From positions 1,798,001 to 1,862,000 of the forward strand of contig LT700187.1 of assembly GCA_900155415.1 (NCBI GenBank): DNA of 64,000 nt, read 5' to 3'. The notes under the pieces were generated by a model, which was not told the DNA's origin, searched no databases, and saw only the letters and a list, made by a program, of their open reading frames with translations. Origin of the DNA: Christensenella massiliensis (GTDB lineage Bacteria > Bacillota > Clostridia > Christensenellales > Christensenellaceae). Positions 16,760 to 24,971 of the stretch are shown here, piece by piece. Every line of letters begins with the position of its first letter. The stretch's first letter is position 1. Position numbers and translations under genes: made by a program.

Positions 16760-18499
16760 ATGGATAAATTACATGGAAATACAGCGGGCCTCAAAGCCCG
16801 GATAATTGAAGAGCTGGAGCAGCTATACGACTTCAAACTTTCCTCTCAGGAATTTGTTTCCGAAGCATTGCTGGAAGAGATGGCGCGCCTTACGGAAGTC
16901 ACCGGAAAAGAGATATCCGTGTTTCTTTCAAGAGGGGGCAAGGTTCTCGATGTATCGATCGGAACGGATAAAGATGTGACGCTGCCTTTCATGCGGAAAC
17001 GGCGCGGTATGGCAGGTGTGTCGGGCATCCGCACGCTGCATACGCATCCGAATGGGAGCCCGATGCTCTCCGATGTGGACATCGGCTCTCTTATTTCCAG
17101 CCGGTTCGACGCGATGGCTGCGGTGGCCGTACGGGCGGGAAAGGCTGTCTCTGTTTGTATCGGATTTATAGGAGAAACGCTTGAGCAGGCAAAGATCGCC
17201 GGGCCTTTCTATACAAAACGTATACCGCAGCAGGCGCTTATGCACGAGATCGCTGCTGCAACGGAACGGGTGGCACGGCTTGTCCGCGTGCAGGAGACGG
17301 AAGATATTCCCGAACGGACGGTTTTGGTGGGCCTCAATGTTTCGGAGGAAAGTATGGAAGAGCTTGCGCGTCTTGCGGAAACGGCGGGAGCGCAGGTCGT
17401 GGGAACGGTCACGCAAAGCAGGGAACGGGACAGAGCCTATTATATCGGAAAGGGAAAAGCGCGGGAGCTGGCGCTCTATCTTTCCGCGGGCGATGCGGAT
17501 ATGGTCATTATGAACGATGAGCTTTCCCCGCTTGAGGCGCGAAATCTGGAAGAGACGCTCGGTGTCAAGGTCGTAGACCGGACGATGCTGATCCTTGATA
17601 TCTTTGCCGCACACGCACGTACGCGCGAGGGAAGACTGCAGGTCGAATTGGCTCAGCTGCAATATACGCTTCCGCGCCTTGCGGGAGAGGGCGTTTCCTT
17701 GTCGCGGTTAGGCGGAGGCATCGGTACGCGCGGACCGGGAGAAAAAAAGATAGAAATAGACCGCCGGCGTATCCGGAGGCGCATATTCGAATTACAGAAA
17801 GAAATAGAAAAAGTGACGCAGCAAAGGGAGCTTCGCAAAACTGCCCGGCGGGAAAGCGGCGTGCGGGAGGTAGCGCTCGTCGGTTATACGAATGCAGGGA
17901 AATCGAGCCTGCTCAATGCTTTGGCGAATGCGGGCGTATATGCGGAAGATAAGCTGTTCGCGACGCTCGACCCGGTCGCACGGCGGGTAAAGATACCGGG
18001 AATTGGCGAGACGGTGTTTATAGACACGGTAGGTTTTATTGAAAAATTGCCGCATGAACTCATCAGCGCGTTCCGGTCTACATTGGAGGAAACGGCGCAT
18101 GCAGACCTGCTTTTATGCGTAACGGATGCGAGCAGCAGGAATGCGGAAAAGCAGATGGAAGTCGTGAGGGAGGTGCTGTCCTCTCTGCATGCGGAAGAAA
18201 CGCCGCAGATCACCGTAATGAACAAAACGGACCGCCTTGCCAGCGTGCCGGAGACGGAACGGGATACCGTTTATATTTCGGCCAAAACGGGAGAGGGGAT
18301 CGAGGAGCTGATCGCACTTGTTGCTGAAAAACTCACGCCGCGGCTCACAAGCTATAGCGGGATGGTCGGGTATGACAGGGGCGACCTTTTGGCGCTGGTG
18401 AATAAGCATGGAAAGGAAGTAAAGCTGGATTACAGTCCCGAAGGGGTGCGTGTCGAGGCGAAGCTTCCGATAGAAGTGATAAAAAAGCTCAAAGGGTGA
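16760..18499 (+). CDS. hflX: Ribosome-associated GTPase HflX with N-terminal JAMM/RadC-like domain
   Basis: A 579-residue protein, about 150 longer than the Escherichia coli form. Residues 50-125 carry a complete JAMM pattern: Glu51 (GKEISVFL), then HTHPNGSPMLSDVD with His94, His96, Ser104 and Asp107. The middle region is the HflX N-terminal/linker domain (ERDRAYYIGKGKA, IGTRGPGEKKIE), followed by the GTPase (GYTNAGKSSLLNAL near 375, DTVGFIEKLP, NKTD). HflX splits or rescues 70S ribosomes. Start ATG 16760 agrees with the N-terminal homology of long clostridial HflX proteins. The JAMM assignment is from motif spacing. Confidence 0.93.
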   Translation: MDKLHGNTAGLKARIIEELEQLYDFKLSSQEFVSEALLEEMARLTEVTGKEISVFLSRGGKVLDVSIGTDKDVTLPFMRKRRGMAGVSGIRTLHTHPNGSPMLSDVDIGSLISSRFDAMAAVAVRAGKAVSVCIGFIGETLEQAKIAGPFYTKRIPQQALMHEIAAATERVARLVRVQETEDIPERTVLVGLNVSEESMEELARLAETAGAQVVGTVTQSRERDRAYYIGKGKARELALYLSAGDADMVIMNDELSPLEARNLEETLGVKVVDRTMLILDIFAAHARTREGRLQVELAQLQYTLPRLAGEGVSLSRLGGGIGTRGPGEKKIEIDRRRIRRRIFELQKEIEKVTQQRELRKTARRESGVREVALVGYTNAGKSSLLNALANAGVYAEDKLFATLDPVARRVKIPGIGETVFIDTVGFIEKLPHELISAFRSTLEETAHADLLLCVTDASSRNAEKQMEVVREVLSSLHAEETPQITVMNKTDRLASVPETERDTVYISAKTGEGIEELIALVAEKLTPRLTSYSGMVGYDRGDLLALVNKHGKEVKLDYSPEGVRVEAKLPIEVIKKLKG

Positions 18500-18516
18500 G
18501 CCGGACGGCGGCATGC

Positions 18517-18545
18517 TTGCGGAAAGGGCGGCTTTTTGGTATGAT
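18517..18545 (+). promoter_or_regulatory. Possible promoter of the 18.6 kb membrane-protein gene
   Basis: TTGCGG, 17 nt, TATGAT, ending 28 nt before ATG 18574. The -35 box is weak and lies just after the hflX stop. Confidence 0.35.
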
Positions 18546-18573
18546 AGGAACAGACGCCGGGAGGGAATTTTAT

Positions 18574-19035
18574 ATGTACCGGGAAGAAATGGCACATAAA
18601 AAAATAGGTCCGCTTGCGGGCATCTTGATCACGGTCGGCATCGTCGCAGCGATTCTGGGTACGATGTTCGTTTTGTCGTTTATCGGCTTTCTGCTCGATT
18701 TGCCGTGGCTGCAGCTTTTTGCTTTTGTTATCGTCGTATGCGCGGGTTTTATCGTTATCCGGCGCTATATGACGGATTACATCTATATCGTGGGAGACGG
18801 AAAGCTCCTGTTCGGCAGGCGGATAGGCGCACGGGAAAAAGAGCTTTCTACGATCCCTCTGCGTAACATCAGAAAAATGGGCGGTTATGCGGAAATGGAA
18901 AGCGGGCTTTCCGGCAAAAAAAAATATAAATATACGTTTCGCAAAAAAACAGAGGCTTATGTGCTCGACTGCGGAGATATTGCTATTTTGTTCAGCCCTA
19001 CAGAGGAATTGAAAGGGAAGCTGAAACGGCGGTAG
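18574..19035 (+). CDS. Small membrane protein of unknown function (two TM segments)
   Basis: A 153-residue protein with two adjacent membrane helices (LAGILITVGIVAAILGTMFVL and LQLFAFVIVVCAGFIVI) and a basic C-terminal soluble domain of about 95 residues that resembles a bacterial PH-like (YdbT/DUF304-type) fold by composition only. ATG 18574 is chosen because GGAGGG lies 8 nt upstream; earlier in-frame starts lack a ribosome site. It sits between hflX and the decarboxylase gene. Function unknown. Confidence 0.65.
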   Translation: MYREEMAHKKIGPLAGILITVGIVAAILGTMFVLSFIGFLLDLPWLQLFAFVIVVCAGFIVIRRYMTDYIYIVGDGKLLFGRRIGAREKELSTIPLRNIRKMGGYAEMESGLSGKKKYKYTFRKKTEAYVLDCGDIAILFSPTEELKGKLKRR

Positions 19036-19046
19036 GAGGAATGCGC

Positions 19047-20465
19047 ATGGATACACCGATTGTTTCTATGCTGGACCGCGTTTCGAAAGAGACGCGGTTG
19101 CGTTTTTGTATGCCCGGGCACAAGGGGAAAAAAGGATTTCTTTCCGGCACGGTCAATGCACAGGATATTACGGAGCTTCCGGGTGCGGATAACCTATATT
19201 GTCCGCAGGGGGTGATTCGGGAGGCGCAGCAGCTTCATGCAAAGTATATCGGTGCGCGCGAAAGCTGGTTTCTCGTGAACGGGAGCACCTGCGGTGTACA
19301 GGCGTCCGTGCTTTCGGCGCTCGAACCCGGAGATACGGTCATCGTTGCGCGGGATATCCATCTTTCAGCGGTCCATGCATTCATCATGGCGGACGTAAAG
19401 CCCGTTTTTGTGTACCCCTCCGCACAGGCTGCGGATGTGCCGTGCGTGGTGAGCGTGCAGGATATGGCGGCGGCCATTGCGCTTCACAAAAAAGCAAAAG
19501 CCGTTTATCTCACGTATCCCAATTATTATGGGCTGTGCGCGGATCTGAACGGCATTTGCGCAGTTGCGCACGAAGCGGGAATGAAAGTGATTTGTGATGC
19601 AGCCCACGCGGCCTTATTTGATTTTTCCGAGCTGCTGCCGACGGCGCCTGCTCAGGCAGGATGCGATATTTGGACGTGCAGCCTGCATAAAACGGCCGGG
19701 GCCATGAACCAGTGCGCGGTATTGAGCGCAGGTGAAGAGGCTGAGCTGCAGCCGGAGGTCATACAGTCCCGCGTCAATCTGCTGCAAACGACGAGTCCCT
19801 CCTATCTGTTGCTTGCTTCTGCCGACTATGCGCTCGGCTTCCTGCGCGGAGAAGAAGGAAGGATACGGCTCACCGCAGCGATTCAGCTTGTAGAGGAAAA
19901 TATGAGGCGTATCGAAGCGCTTGGCGGTTATCGGTGCATCCTTCAGGATATTCCCAGAGATACGGGTGCGTTCGACCGGGATGTTCTGCGCCTCGTGATC
20001 GATGTGACAGACAGGGGCGTAAGCGGCTTCGGAGCGGCACGCTTTTTGCAGGAGAGAGGGATCGCGGTCGAAACGGCTGATATCTCCAATATCGTTCTGA
20101 TTTGTACGGCTGCGGATACGGCCGAAGATTTTGAGGCGCTCAAAGCGGCGCTTGCCGAAATCAAGGGCTCTAATTATAAAATACGGCGGATGCTGACGGC
20201 GGGGGATCTGAAGCAGGTCTTTTTGCCTCAGATATCAGTACCCATGCGCAGGGCATTTTTTGCAGAGCGGCGCAGCGTTCCGCTTGAGGAAAGCGTTGGA
20301 TGTATCGCGGCTGTTCCGGCAGGGGCCTATCCTCCGGGAACTCCGGCGGTCCTGCCCGGCCAAAAGATCACAGAGGATATGGTGGATTACTTGATCCTTC
20401 TGAAAAACCGGGGCTATAGCCTATTTGGAATTTATCGGAACGAGATAGAAATTGCTTGTATTTAA
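19047..20465 (+). CDS. Orn/Lys/Arg decarboxylase family protein (YaaO-like)
   Basis: About 472 residues, a PLP-dependent fold-I enzyme. The N-terminus has MPGHKGKKGF, the PLP lysine is in the CSLHKTAGAMNQ motif, and there is a C-terminal decarboxylase domain (PPGTPAVLPGQKIT). It probably decarboxylates lysine, arginine or ornithine to a polyamine precursor; the substrate cannot be read from the sequence. ATG 19041 abuts GGAGGA, so ATG 19047 is preferred. Its place just before tmk matches yaaO-tmk in Bacillus subtilis. Confidence 0.85.
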   Translation: MDTPIVSMLDRVSKETRLRFCMPGHKGKKGFLSGTVNAQDITELPGADNLYCPQGVIREAQQLHAKYIGARESWFLVNGSTCGVQASVLSALEPGDTVIVARDIHLSAVHAFIMADVKPVFVYPSAQAADVPCVVSVQDMAAAIALHKKAKAVYLTYPNYYGLCADLNGICAVAHEAGMKVICDAAHAALFDFSELLPTAPAQAGCDIWTCSLHKTAGAMNQCAVLSAGEEAELQPEVIQSRVNLLQTTSPSYLLLASADYALGFLRGEEGRIRLTAAIQLVEENMRRIEALGGYRCILQDIPRDTGAFDRDVLRLVIDVTDRGVSGFGAARFLQERGIAVETADISNIVLICTAADTAEDFEALKAALAEIKGSNYKIRRMLTAGDLKQVFLPQISVPMRRAFFAERRSVPLEESVGCIAAVPAGAYPPGTPAVLPGQKITEDMVDYLILLKNRGYSLFGIYRNEIEIACI

Positions 20466-20482
20466 GAAAGGATAAGGATATT

Positions 20483-21124
20483 TTGAAAGGCCTATTTATT
20501 ACGTTTGAAGGCGTAGACGGCTGCGGAAAAAGCACGCAGATGCGTTTTTTATCGGAATATTTAACGAAGCGCGGGATCGAACCGGTCTTGACGCGCGAGC
20601 CGGGAGGATGTAATATCTCGGAACAGATTCGGGATATGGTGCTTGATATTGAGAACCGCGAAATGGGCGACAGGACGGAAGCGCTGCTATATGCCGCAGC
20701 GCGGGCGCAGCATGTCGAAGAGGTAGTCAGACCGGCTGTAAAGGCGGGGAAAATCGTGCTGTGCGACCGGTTTATCGATTCGTCTCTTGCCTATCAGGGG
20801 GTAGGACGCGGCCTTGGGATCGATAAAGTGATGGATATCAATCGTTTTGCGATGGGCGATATGATGCCGGACAAGACGTTTTTTCTCGATTTTCCGCCGC
20901 AGCTCGCTTTCGGGCGGATGAGCAAAAAACGCGTGCACGACAGATTGGAAACGCAGGAAGAAGAATTTTATGTTATGCTTTACAACGGATTTGTAAAGCT
21001 GGCGGAGCTGTATCCGGAGCGTATCATTCGTATCGACGCTTCCGGAGACAAGTTCACAACGCAGGAAATCATTCGCGGCGAAATGGAAAAGATTCTGGAG
21101 GCAAATAGGTCCCGGCATGAATGA
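20483..21124 (+). CDS. tmk: Thymidylate kinase
   Basis: A 213-residue dTMP kinase with the P-loop EGVDGCGKST, the DR-type motif DRFIDSSLAYQG and the lid region. It makes dTDP for DNA synthesis. The frame is open from 20456, but TTG 20483, 11 nt after AAAGGA, begins directly before the conserved FITFEG strand and avoids overlap with the upstream stop. It overlaps holB by 8 nt. Confidence 0.93.
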   Translation: MKGLFITFEGVDGCGKSTQMRFLSEYLTKRGIEPVLTREPGGCNISEQIRDMVLDIENREMGDRTEALLYAAARAQHVEEVVRPAVKAGKIVLCDRFIDSSLAYQGVGRGLGIDKVMDINRFAMGDMMPDKTFFLDFPPQLAFGRMSKKRVHDRLETQEEEFYVMLYNGFVKLAELYPERIIRIDASGDKFTTQEIIRGEMEKILEANRSRHE

Positions 21125-22055
21125 GATACTGGAAAATGCACTGAAAACAGGAAAGATCGCAGGCGCATACCTTATCGCAGGGTCTTCGCCGGAAGCGGCG
21201 CAGGAACAGATAGACGAATTCCTGCTGCGCGTATTCTGCCATACGGGAACGGGCTGCAGAACCTGTCCGGGCTGCGTGAAATATCTGCGCCGCAGCCACG
21301 CGGATCTCTTCATGATCGAGCCCACGAAAAACACGATCAGTATCGGCGATGTGCGGGATATCCCCGCCGCTATAGCAAAAAAGCCTTACGAAGGGGGCTT
21401 TCAGGCGGTCGTCATCGCACGGGCGGACGCAATGACGCCGCAGGCACAGAATGCGCTTTTAAAGGCGGTCGAGGAGCCGCCCGACCATACGGTGTTCATG
21501 CTGGGGGTGCAAAACACCAAAAATATATTGCCTACCATTCTTTCGCGGTGTATAATTTTAAAGACATCGTTTTCCCCAGCGGAAACAGAAAGATTGCTGC
21601 ACGAAGAGCACGGAGTGCCTACTTTGCGTGCGCGCGTGCTGACCGCCGCGGCAAAGGGAGATTATCATCTGGCGGCGGCCTATCTGTCAAAAGGTTTTTT
21701 TGAGATACGCGATGATATGATACTTGCCTTAAACCGTTTGTTTACGGCAAGAAATATGGCGACGAGCGCAACTCTGGAGCTTTTTTTAAAGCATGAGGGG
21801 GCACTGGACTTATGCTTCGTAACAGCGCAGCAGTATATAGCGGACGTACTGCTCTATAAGCATACGGGGCGGGTGTCTGTCTATGAGGACAAGCTGCGGG
21901 AGATAGAGCAGCATGCGCAGATGCGTGATTTCGTGCTTGTGAATATACAGCGTATCCTGCTTGAATATACGGCAAAGCGCGCTCAATGCGCGGGGCTGAA
22001 TGTGAAGCTGGCATTGGAAAGTATGCTTTTCCATATTTTGGAGGTTATTTTATGA
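21117..22055 (+). CDS. holB: DNA polymerase III delta' subunit
   Basis: A 312-residue clamp-loader AAA+ protein. It has the four-cysteine zinc module (CHTGTGCRTCPGC near residues 41-53), the delta' segment TISIGDVRDI and the sensor-like region QNALLKAVEEPP. Like other delta' subunits it has no intact Walker A motif. It acts in the sliding-clamp loader. It overlaps tmk (8 nt) and ricT (4 nt), so the three are translationally coupled. Confidence 0.9.
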   Translation: MNEILENALKTGKIAGAYLIAGSSPEAAQEQIDEFLLRVFCHTGTGCRTCPGCVKYLRRSHADLFMIEPTKNTISIGDVRDIPAAIAKKPYEGGFQAVVIARADAMTPQAQNALLKAVEEPPDHTVFMLGVQNTKNILPTILSRCIILKTSFSPAETERLLHEEHGVPTLRARVLTAAAKGDYHLAAAYLSKGFFEIRDDMILALNRLFTARNMATSATLELFLKHEGALDLCFVTAQQYIADVLLYKHTGRVSVYEDKLREIEQHAQMRDFVLVNIQRILLEYTAKRAQCAGLNVKLALESMLFHILEVIL

Positions 22056-22942
22056 GTTTTATTATCGGCGTACGGTTTGCCGAGGTCGGGAAGATATATT
22101 ACTTTGACCCGGGCGAGCTTGAGCTTGAAATGAATGATAAGGTCGTCGTAGAAACGTCGCGGGGCGTGGAGTTCGGAGAGGTCGTTCTGGCGCCGCGGGA
22201 GGTGGCGGAAAAAGAGATCACGAAGCCGCTGAAGAAGGTGCTGCGTAAAGCGGATGATAGAGACCTAAAAAAAATAGAAGCGAACAGGCAAAAAGAAAAA
22301 GAGGCTTTCCGTACGTGCAGCGAGCGTATTGCAAAGCATAAAATGGATATGAAGCTGATCGACGTAGAATATACGTTCGATGGAAGCAAGATCATTTTTT
22401 ATTTTACCGCAGAGGGCAGGGTGGATTTCCGGGAGCTTGTAAAAGACCTCGCCTCAGTATTTAAAACGCGGATCGAGCTGCGGCAGATCGGCGTACGCGA
22501 CGAGGCGAAGAAAATAGGCGGCCTCGGGCCATGCGGGCGTCCGTGCTGCTGCAGTGCATTTTTGGGCGATTTTCAGCCGGTGTCTATCAAAATGGCAAAG
22601 GAACAGAATCTTTCTCTTTCTCCGACTAAGATCAGCGGGCTATGCGGGAGGCTGATGTGCTGCCTGAATTATGAGCAGGAGCATTATCACGATATGTGCA
22701 AAAAGCTCCCGCGTGTGGGCCGTACAGTCAAAACGCCCGACGGATCGGGAGAGGTTGCTGAAACAAACGCGCTCACAGGCAAAGTAAAAGTCAAACTGCC
22801 GCTTGAGGACGGAACGTTTGAGCTTGTGGTCTATGATCATTCGCAGGTGCGCACGATAGGCGACGGACCGAAAAAAAGCCGCAAAAAAGAAGAAAAAGGA
22901 AACGCTGCGGAGACGGAAATAAAATCTTCAGATGCCAAATAA
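22052..22942 (+). CDS. ricT: PSP1-domain protein RicT (YaaT)
   Basis: A 296-residue PSP1 protein with the cysteine clusters of the RicT family (CGRPCCCSAF near residue 170 and CGRLMCCLNYE near 210), which in Bacillus help bind [4Fe-4S] clusters in the RicAFT complex that affects mRNA processing. The open frame extends back to 21986, but ATG 22052 begins at the conserved N-terminus (MSFIIGVRF) and overlaps the holB stop. The tail is Lys/Glu-rich. Position after holB is conserved in Firmicutes. Confidence 0.9.
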   Translation: MSFIIGVRFAEVGKIYYFDPGELELEMNDKVVVETSRGVEFGEVVLAPREVAEKEITKPLKKVLRKADDRDLKKIEANRQKEKEAFRTCSERIAKHKMDMKLIDVEYTFDGSKIIFYFTAEGRVDFRELVKDLASVFKTRIELRQIGVRDEAKKIGGLGPCGRPCCCSAFLGDFQPVSIKMAKEQNLSLSPTKISGLCGRLMCCLNYEQEHYHDMCKKLPRVGRTVKTPDGSGEVAETNALTGKVKVKLPLEDGTFELVVYDHSQVRTIGDGPKKSRKKEEKGNAAETEIKSSDAK

Positions 22943-23007
22943 AACTATTGCTTTTTTATGGGTGGATGGGTAGAATAGAGATGTATTAAGTATGGAGGTG
23001 AAAAGAC

Positions 23008-23178
23008 ATGGCATATAAAATTTCGGATGCTTGCATCTCTTGCGGTTCGTGTGCGGCTGACTGCCCGGTAAACGCGATTTCCGACGGCGGCGATCAGTAT
23101 CAGATCAACGCTGACGAGTGCATCGATTGCGGAGCGTGCGCTGCTACGTGCCCTGTGGAAGCGATTTCCGAGGCGTAA
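23008..23178 (+). CDS. 2x[4Fe-4S] clostridial-type ferredoxin
   Basis: A 56-residue protein with two tandem CxxCxxCxxxCP motifs (CISCGSCAADCP and CIDCGACAATCP), the standard low-potential clostridial ferredoxin. GGAGGTG lies 7 nt before ATG. It is followed by its own terminator and is probably monocistronic. It is a plausible electron donor to the Ech hydrogenase 14 kb away (inference). Confidence 0.95.
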   Translation: MAYKISDACISCGSCAADCPVNAISDGGDQYQINADECIDCGACAATCPVEAISEA

Positions 23179-23202
23179 GCAAAAGTAGACGTGCAGAATA
23201 AG

Positions 23203-23236
23203 AGAGGCCTGCCTCTGCGGCGGGCTTCTTTTTTTA
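23203..23236 (+). terminator. Intrinsic terminator after the ferredoxin gene
   Basis: GCCTGCC pairs with GGCGGGC (one G-T) around a 5-nt loop, extended outward by 4 bp, followed by a run of T. Confidence 0.75.
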
Positions 23237-23254
23237 TAGACGGCAGCGGATTTA

Positions 23255-23263
23255 TGCTATAAT
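23255..23263 (+). promoter_or_regulatory. Extended -10 promoter of trmNF, giving a predicted leaderless mRNA
   Basis: TGCTATAAT ends 6 nt before ATG 23270, the same spacing as at hflX, leaving no room for a ribosome binding site. Confidence 0.55.
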
Positions 23264-23269
23264 ACAGAT

Positions 23270-23992
23270 ATGGAAAGAATCGACGATCTCCAGTTAAAGG
23301 GCTTGAAGATATTGCAGGATACGGAGTTGTTTTGCTTTGGGACAGATGCCGTCCTGCTCGCAGACTTTGTGCGTCTTAAAAAGAACGCGCGTGTTGCAGA
23401 CCTTGGAACAGGAACGGGGATACTGCCCTTGCTCCTTTATGGGCGGCAGGAGGAGATCTCCGTGCAGGCGCTTGAGCTGCAGGAAAGACTTTGCAATATT
23501 GCGCGCCGCAGCGTACGGATGAATGGGCTCGAGGATAGGATAGAAGTGCTCCGCGGCGATATAAAAGAGGCACGCAGTCTGCTTTGCGGAGAATTCGACG
23601 CAGTTGTATCAAATCCGCCCTACGAAAAGGAGAAGGCGGGAATACAAAGCACGGATGAATCCCATCGGCTGGCCCGCTTTGAATGTACCGTTACGTTTGA
23701 GCAGCTTTGCAGATCGGCATATAAACTGCTTCGGTCGGGCGGACGCTTCTGGCTCATCCACCGCGCGCAGCGGTTGGCAGAGCTGTTATGCTGTCTGCGG
23801 GAAAGCAGGCTGGAGCCTAAAGAGATACGCCTGATACACAGCTTTGCAGGACGTCCTGCCGCGCAGGTTTTGCTGTCGGCCGTAAAGGACGGAAACGAGG
23901 GACTTACCGTACATCCGCCGCTGATCGTCCATCATGAGGACGGAAGCGAAACAGAGGAGATCAGAAAAATATATCACAGGGATGGGATCTAA
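23270..23992 (+). CDS. tRNA1(Val) A37 N6-methyltransferase-like protein (YabB/TrmN6 family)
   Basis: A 240-residue class I SAM-dependent methyltransferase with motif I DLGTGTGILPLLL and the N6-adenine catalytic motif SNPPYEK. It probably methylates an adenine in tRNA, as for TrmN6/YfiC. It sits directly before rsmI (stop and ATG adjacent), the same order as yabB-yabC in Bacillus. The substrate is inferred from family and context. Confidence 0.87.
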   Translation: MERIDDLQLKGLKILQDTELFCFGTDAVLLADFVRLKKNARVADLGTGTGILPLLLYGRQEEISVQALELQERLCNIARRSVRMNGLEDRIEVLRGDIKEARSLLCGEFDAVVSNPPYEKEKAGIQSTDESHRLARFECTVTFEQLCRSAYKLLRSGGRFWLIHRAQRLAELLCCLRESRLEPKEIRLIHSFAGRPAAQVLLSAVKDGNEGLTVHPPLIVHHEDGSETEEIRKIYHRDGI

Positions 23993-24838
23993 ATGGAATA
24001 TGGGAAACTGATGATCGTCGCGACCCCGATCGGCAATTTGGGAGATATCACGCTGCGCGGCTTGGAAGCATTGCGTACAGCCGATATCATTGCAGCAGAA
24101 GACACACGGCGGACGCTCAAGCTGCTCAGCCATTACGAAATCAAAAATAAACTGATCAGCTTCCATGAATACAGCCGTGAAGCACGTTTTGAGGAGATCA
24201 TTAAGCTGCTGATGGAAGGAAAGACGGTAGCTCTCGTTTCCGATGCAGGCACGCCTGTTATTTCAGACCCCGGCTATGAGCTTGTCCGGCGCTGCATATC
24301 ACAGGGGATCGGAGTCGAAACCTTACCCGGTGCGTGCGCAGCGGTCGCGGCAGTGACGCTTTCGGGTATGGACTGCGCACGGTTTTTATTTTGGGGCTTT
24401 TTAAGCGCCAAAGGGCCGGCGCGCAGGAAGGAATTGGAAGAGATACGAAAAAAAGAGATGCCCTGTATCCTTTATGAGAGCCCCAACCGTATCGTAAAAA
24501 CATTGGACGATATCTGCGAGGTCTTCGGAGAAGAAACGGCGGTCTGCATTTGCAGGGAGCTTACGAAGCTGCACGAGGAATGCCTGCGCATGAATGCGGT
24601 ACAGGCAAAGGAAATTTTGGAACAGCGCGAGGCTGTCAAAGGAGAATTTGTGCTCCTGATAGGAAAGGCGGAAAAAGAAGAGAAAGAGCTGACGGAGGAA
24701 CAGATTTTACGGGAACTGAAAAAAAGGATGAAAGAGGGACTGACAAAGAAGTCTGCGGCTGCGGCTGTTGCTGCGGAATATGGGCTGCCTAAAAATAAGG
24801 TCTACAAAATAACGCTTGGGAAAATACCGGGGAAATAG
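23993..24838 (+). CDS. rsmI: 16S rRNA (cytidine1402-2'-O)-methyltransferase
   Basis: A 281-residue SPOUT-unrelated TIM-type (tetrapyrrole methylase-like) SAM enzyme. Motifs include VATPIGNLGDITLR, AAEDTRRT and VSDAGTPVISDPG. It methylates the 2'-OH of C1402 in the 16S P-site. It has a C-terminal helical extension (about 50 residues, Lys/Glu-rich). It begins immediately after the trmNF stop codon. Confidence 0.95.
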   Translation: MEYGKLMIVATPIGNLGDITLRGLEALRTADIIAAEDTRRTLKLLSHYEIKNKLISFHEYSREARFEEIIKLLMEGKTVALVSDAGTPVISDPGYELVRRCISQGIGVETLPGACAAVAAVTLSGMDCARFLFWGFLSAKGPARRKELEEIRKKEMPCILYESPNRIVKTLDDICEVFGEETAVCICRELTKLHEECLRMNAVQAKEILEQREAVKGEFVLLIGKAEKEEKELTEEQILRELKKRMKEGLTKKSAAAAVAAEYGLPKNKVYKITLGKIPGK

Positions 24839-24900
24839 CGCGGATGGGTGAGGAAAATTTTATAAATCGCGTGGGAAAAGCTTTTTCAGCAGGAGAATGC

Positions 24901-24929
24901 TTGTATTTTGGAGTGATATGTAGTAAAAT
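24901..24929 (+). promoter_or_regulatory. Predicted promoter of comB
   Basis: TTGTAT, 17 nt, TAAAAT, about 43 nt before ATG 24972. Confidence 0.5.
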
Positions 24930-24971
24930 AATAAATCGGACAGTAGAAAGAAAAACAAGTAAGGGGTAATT

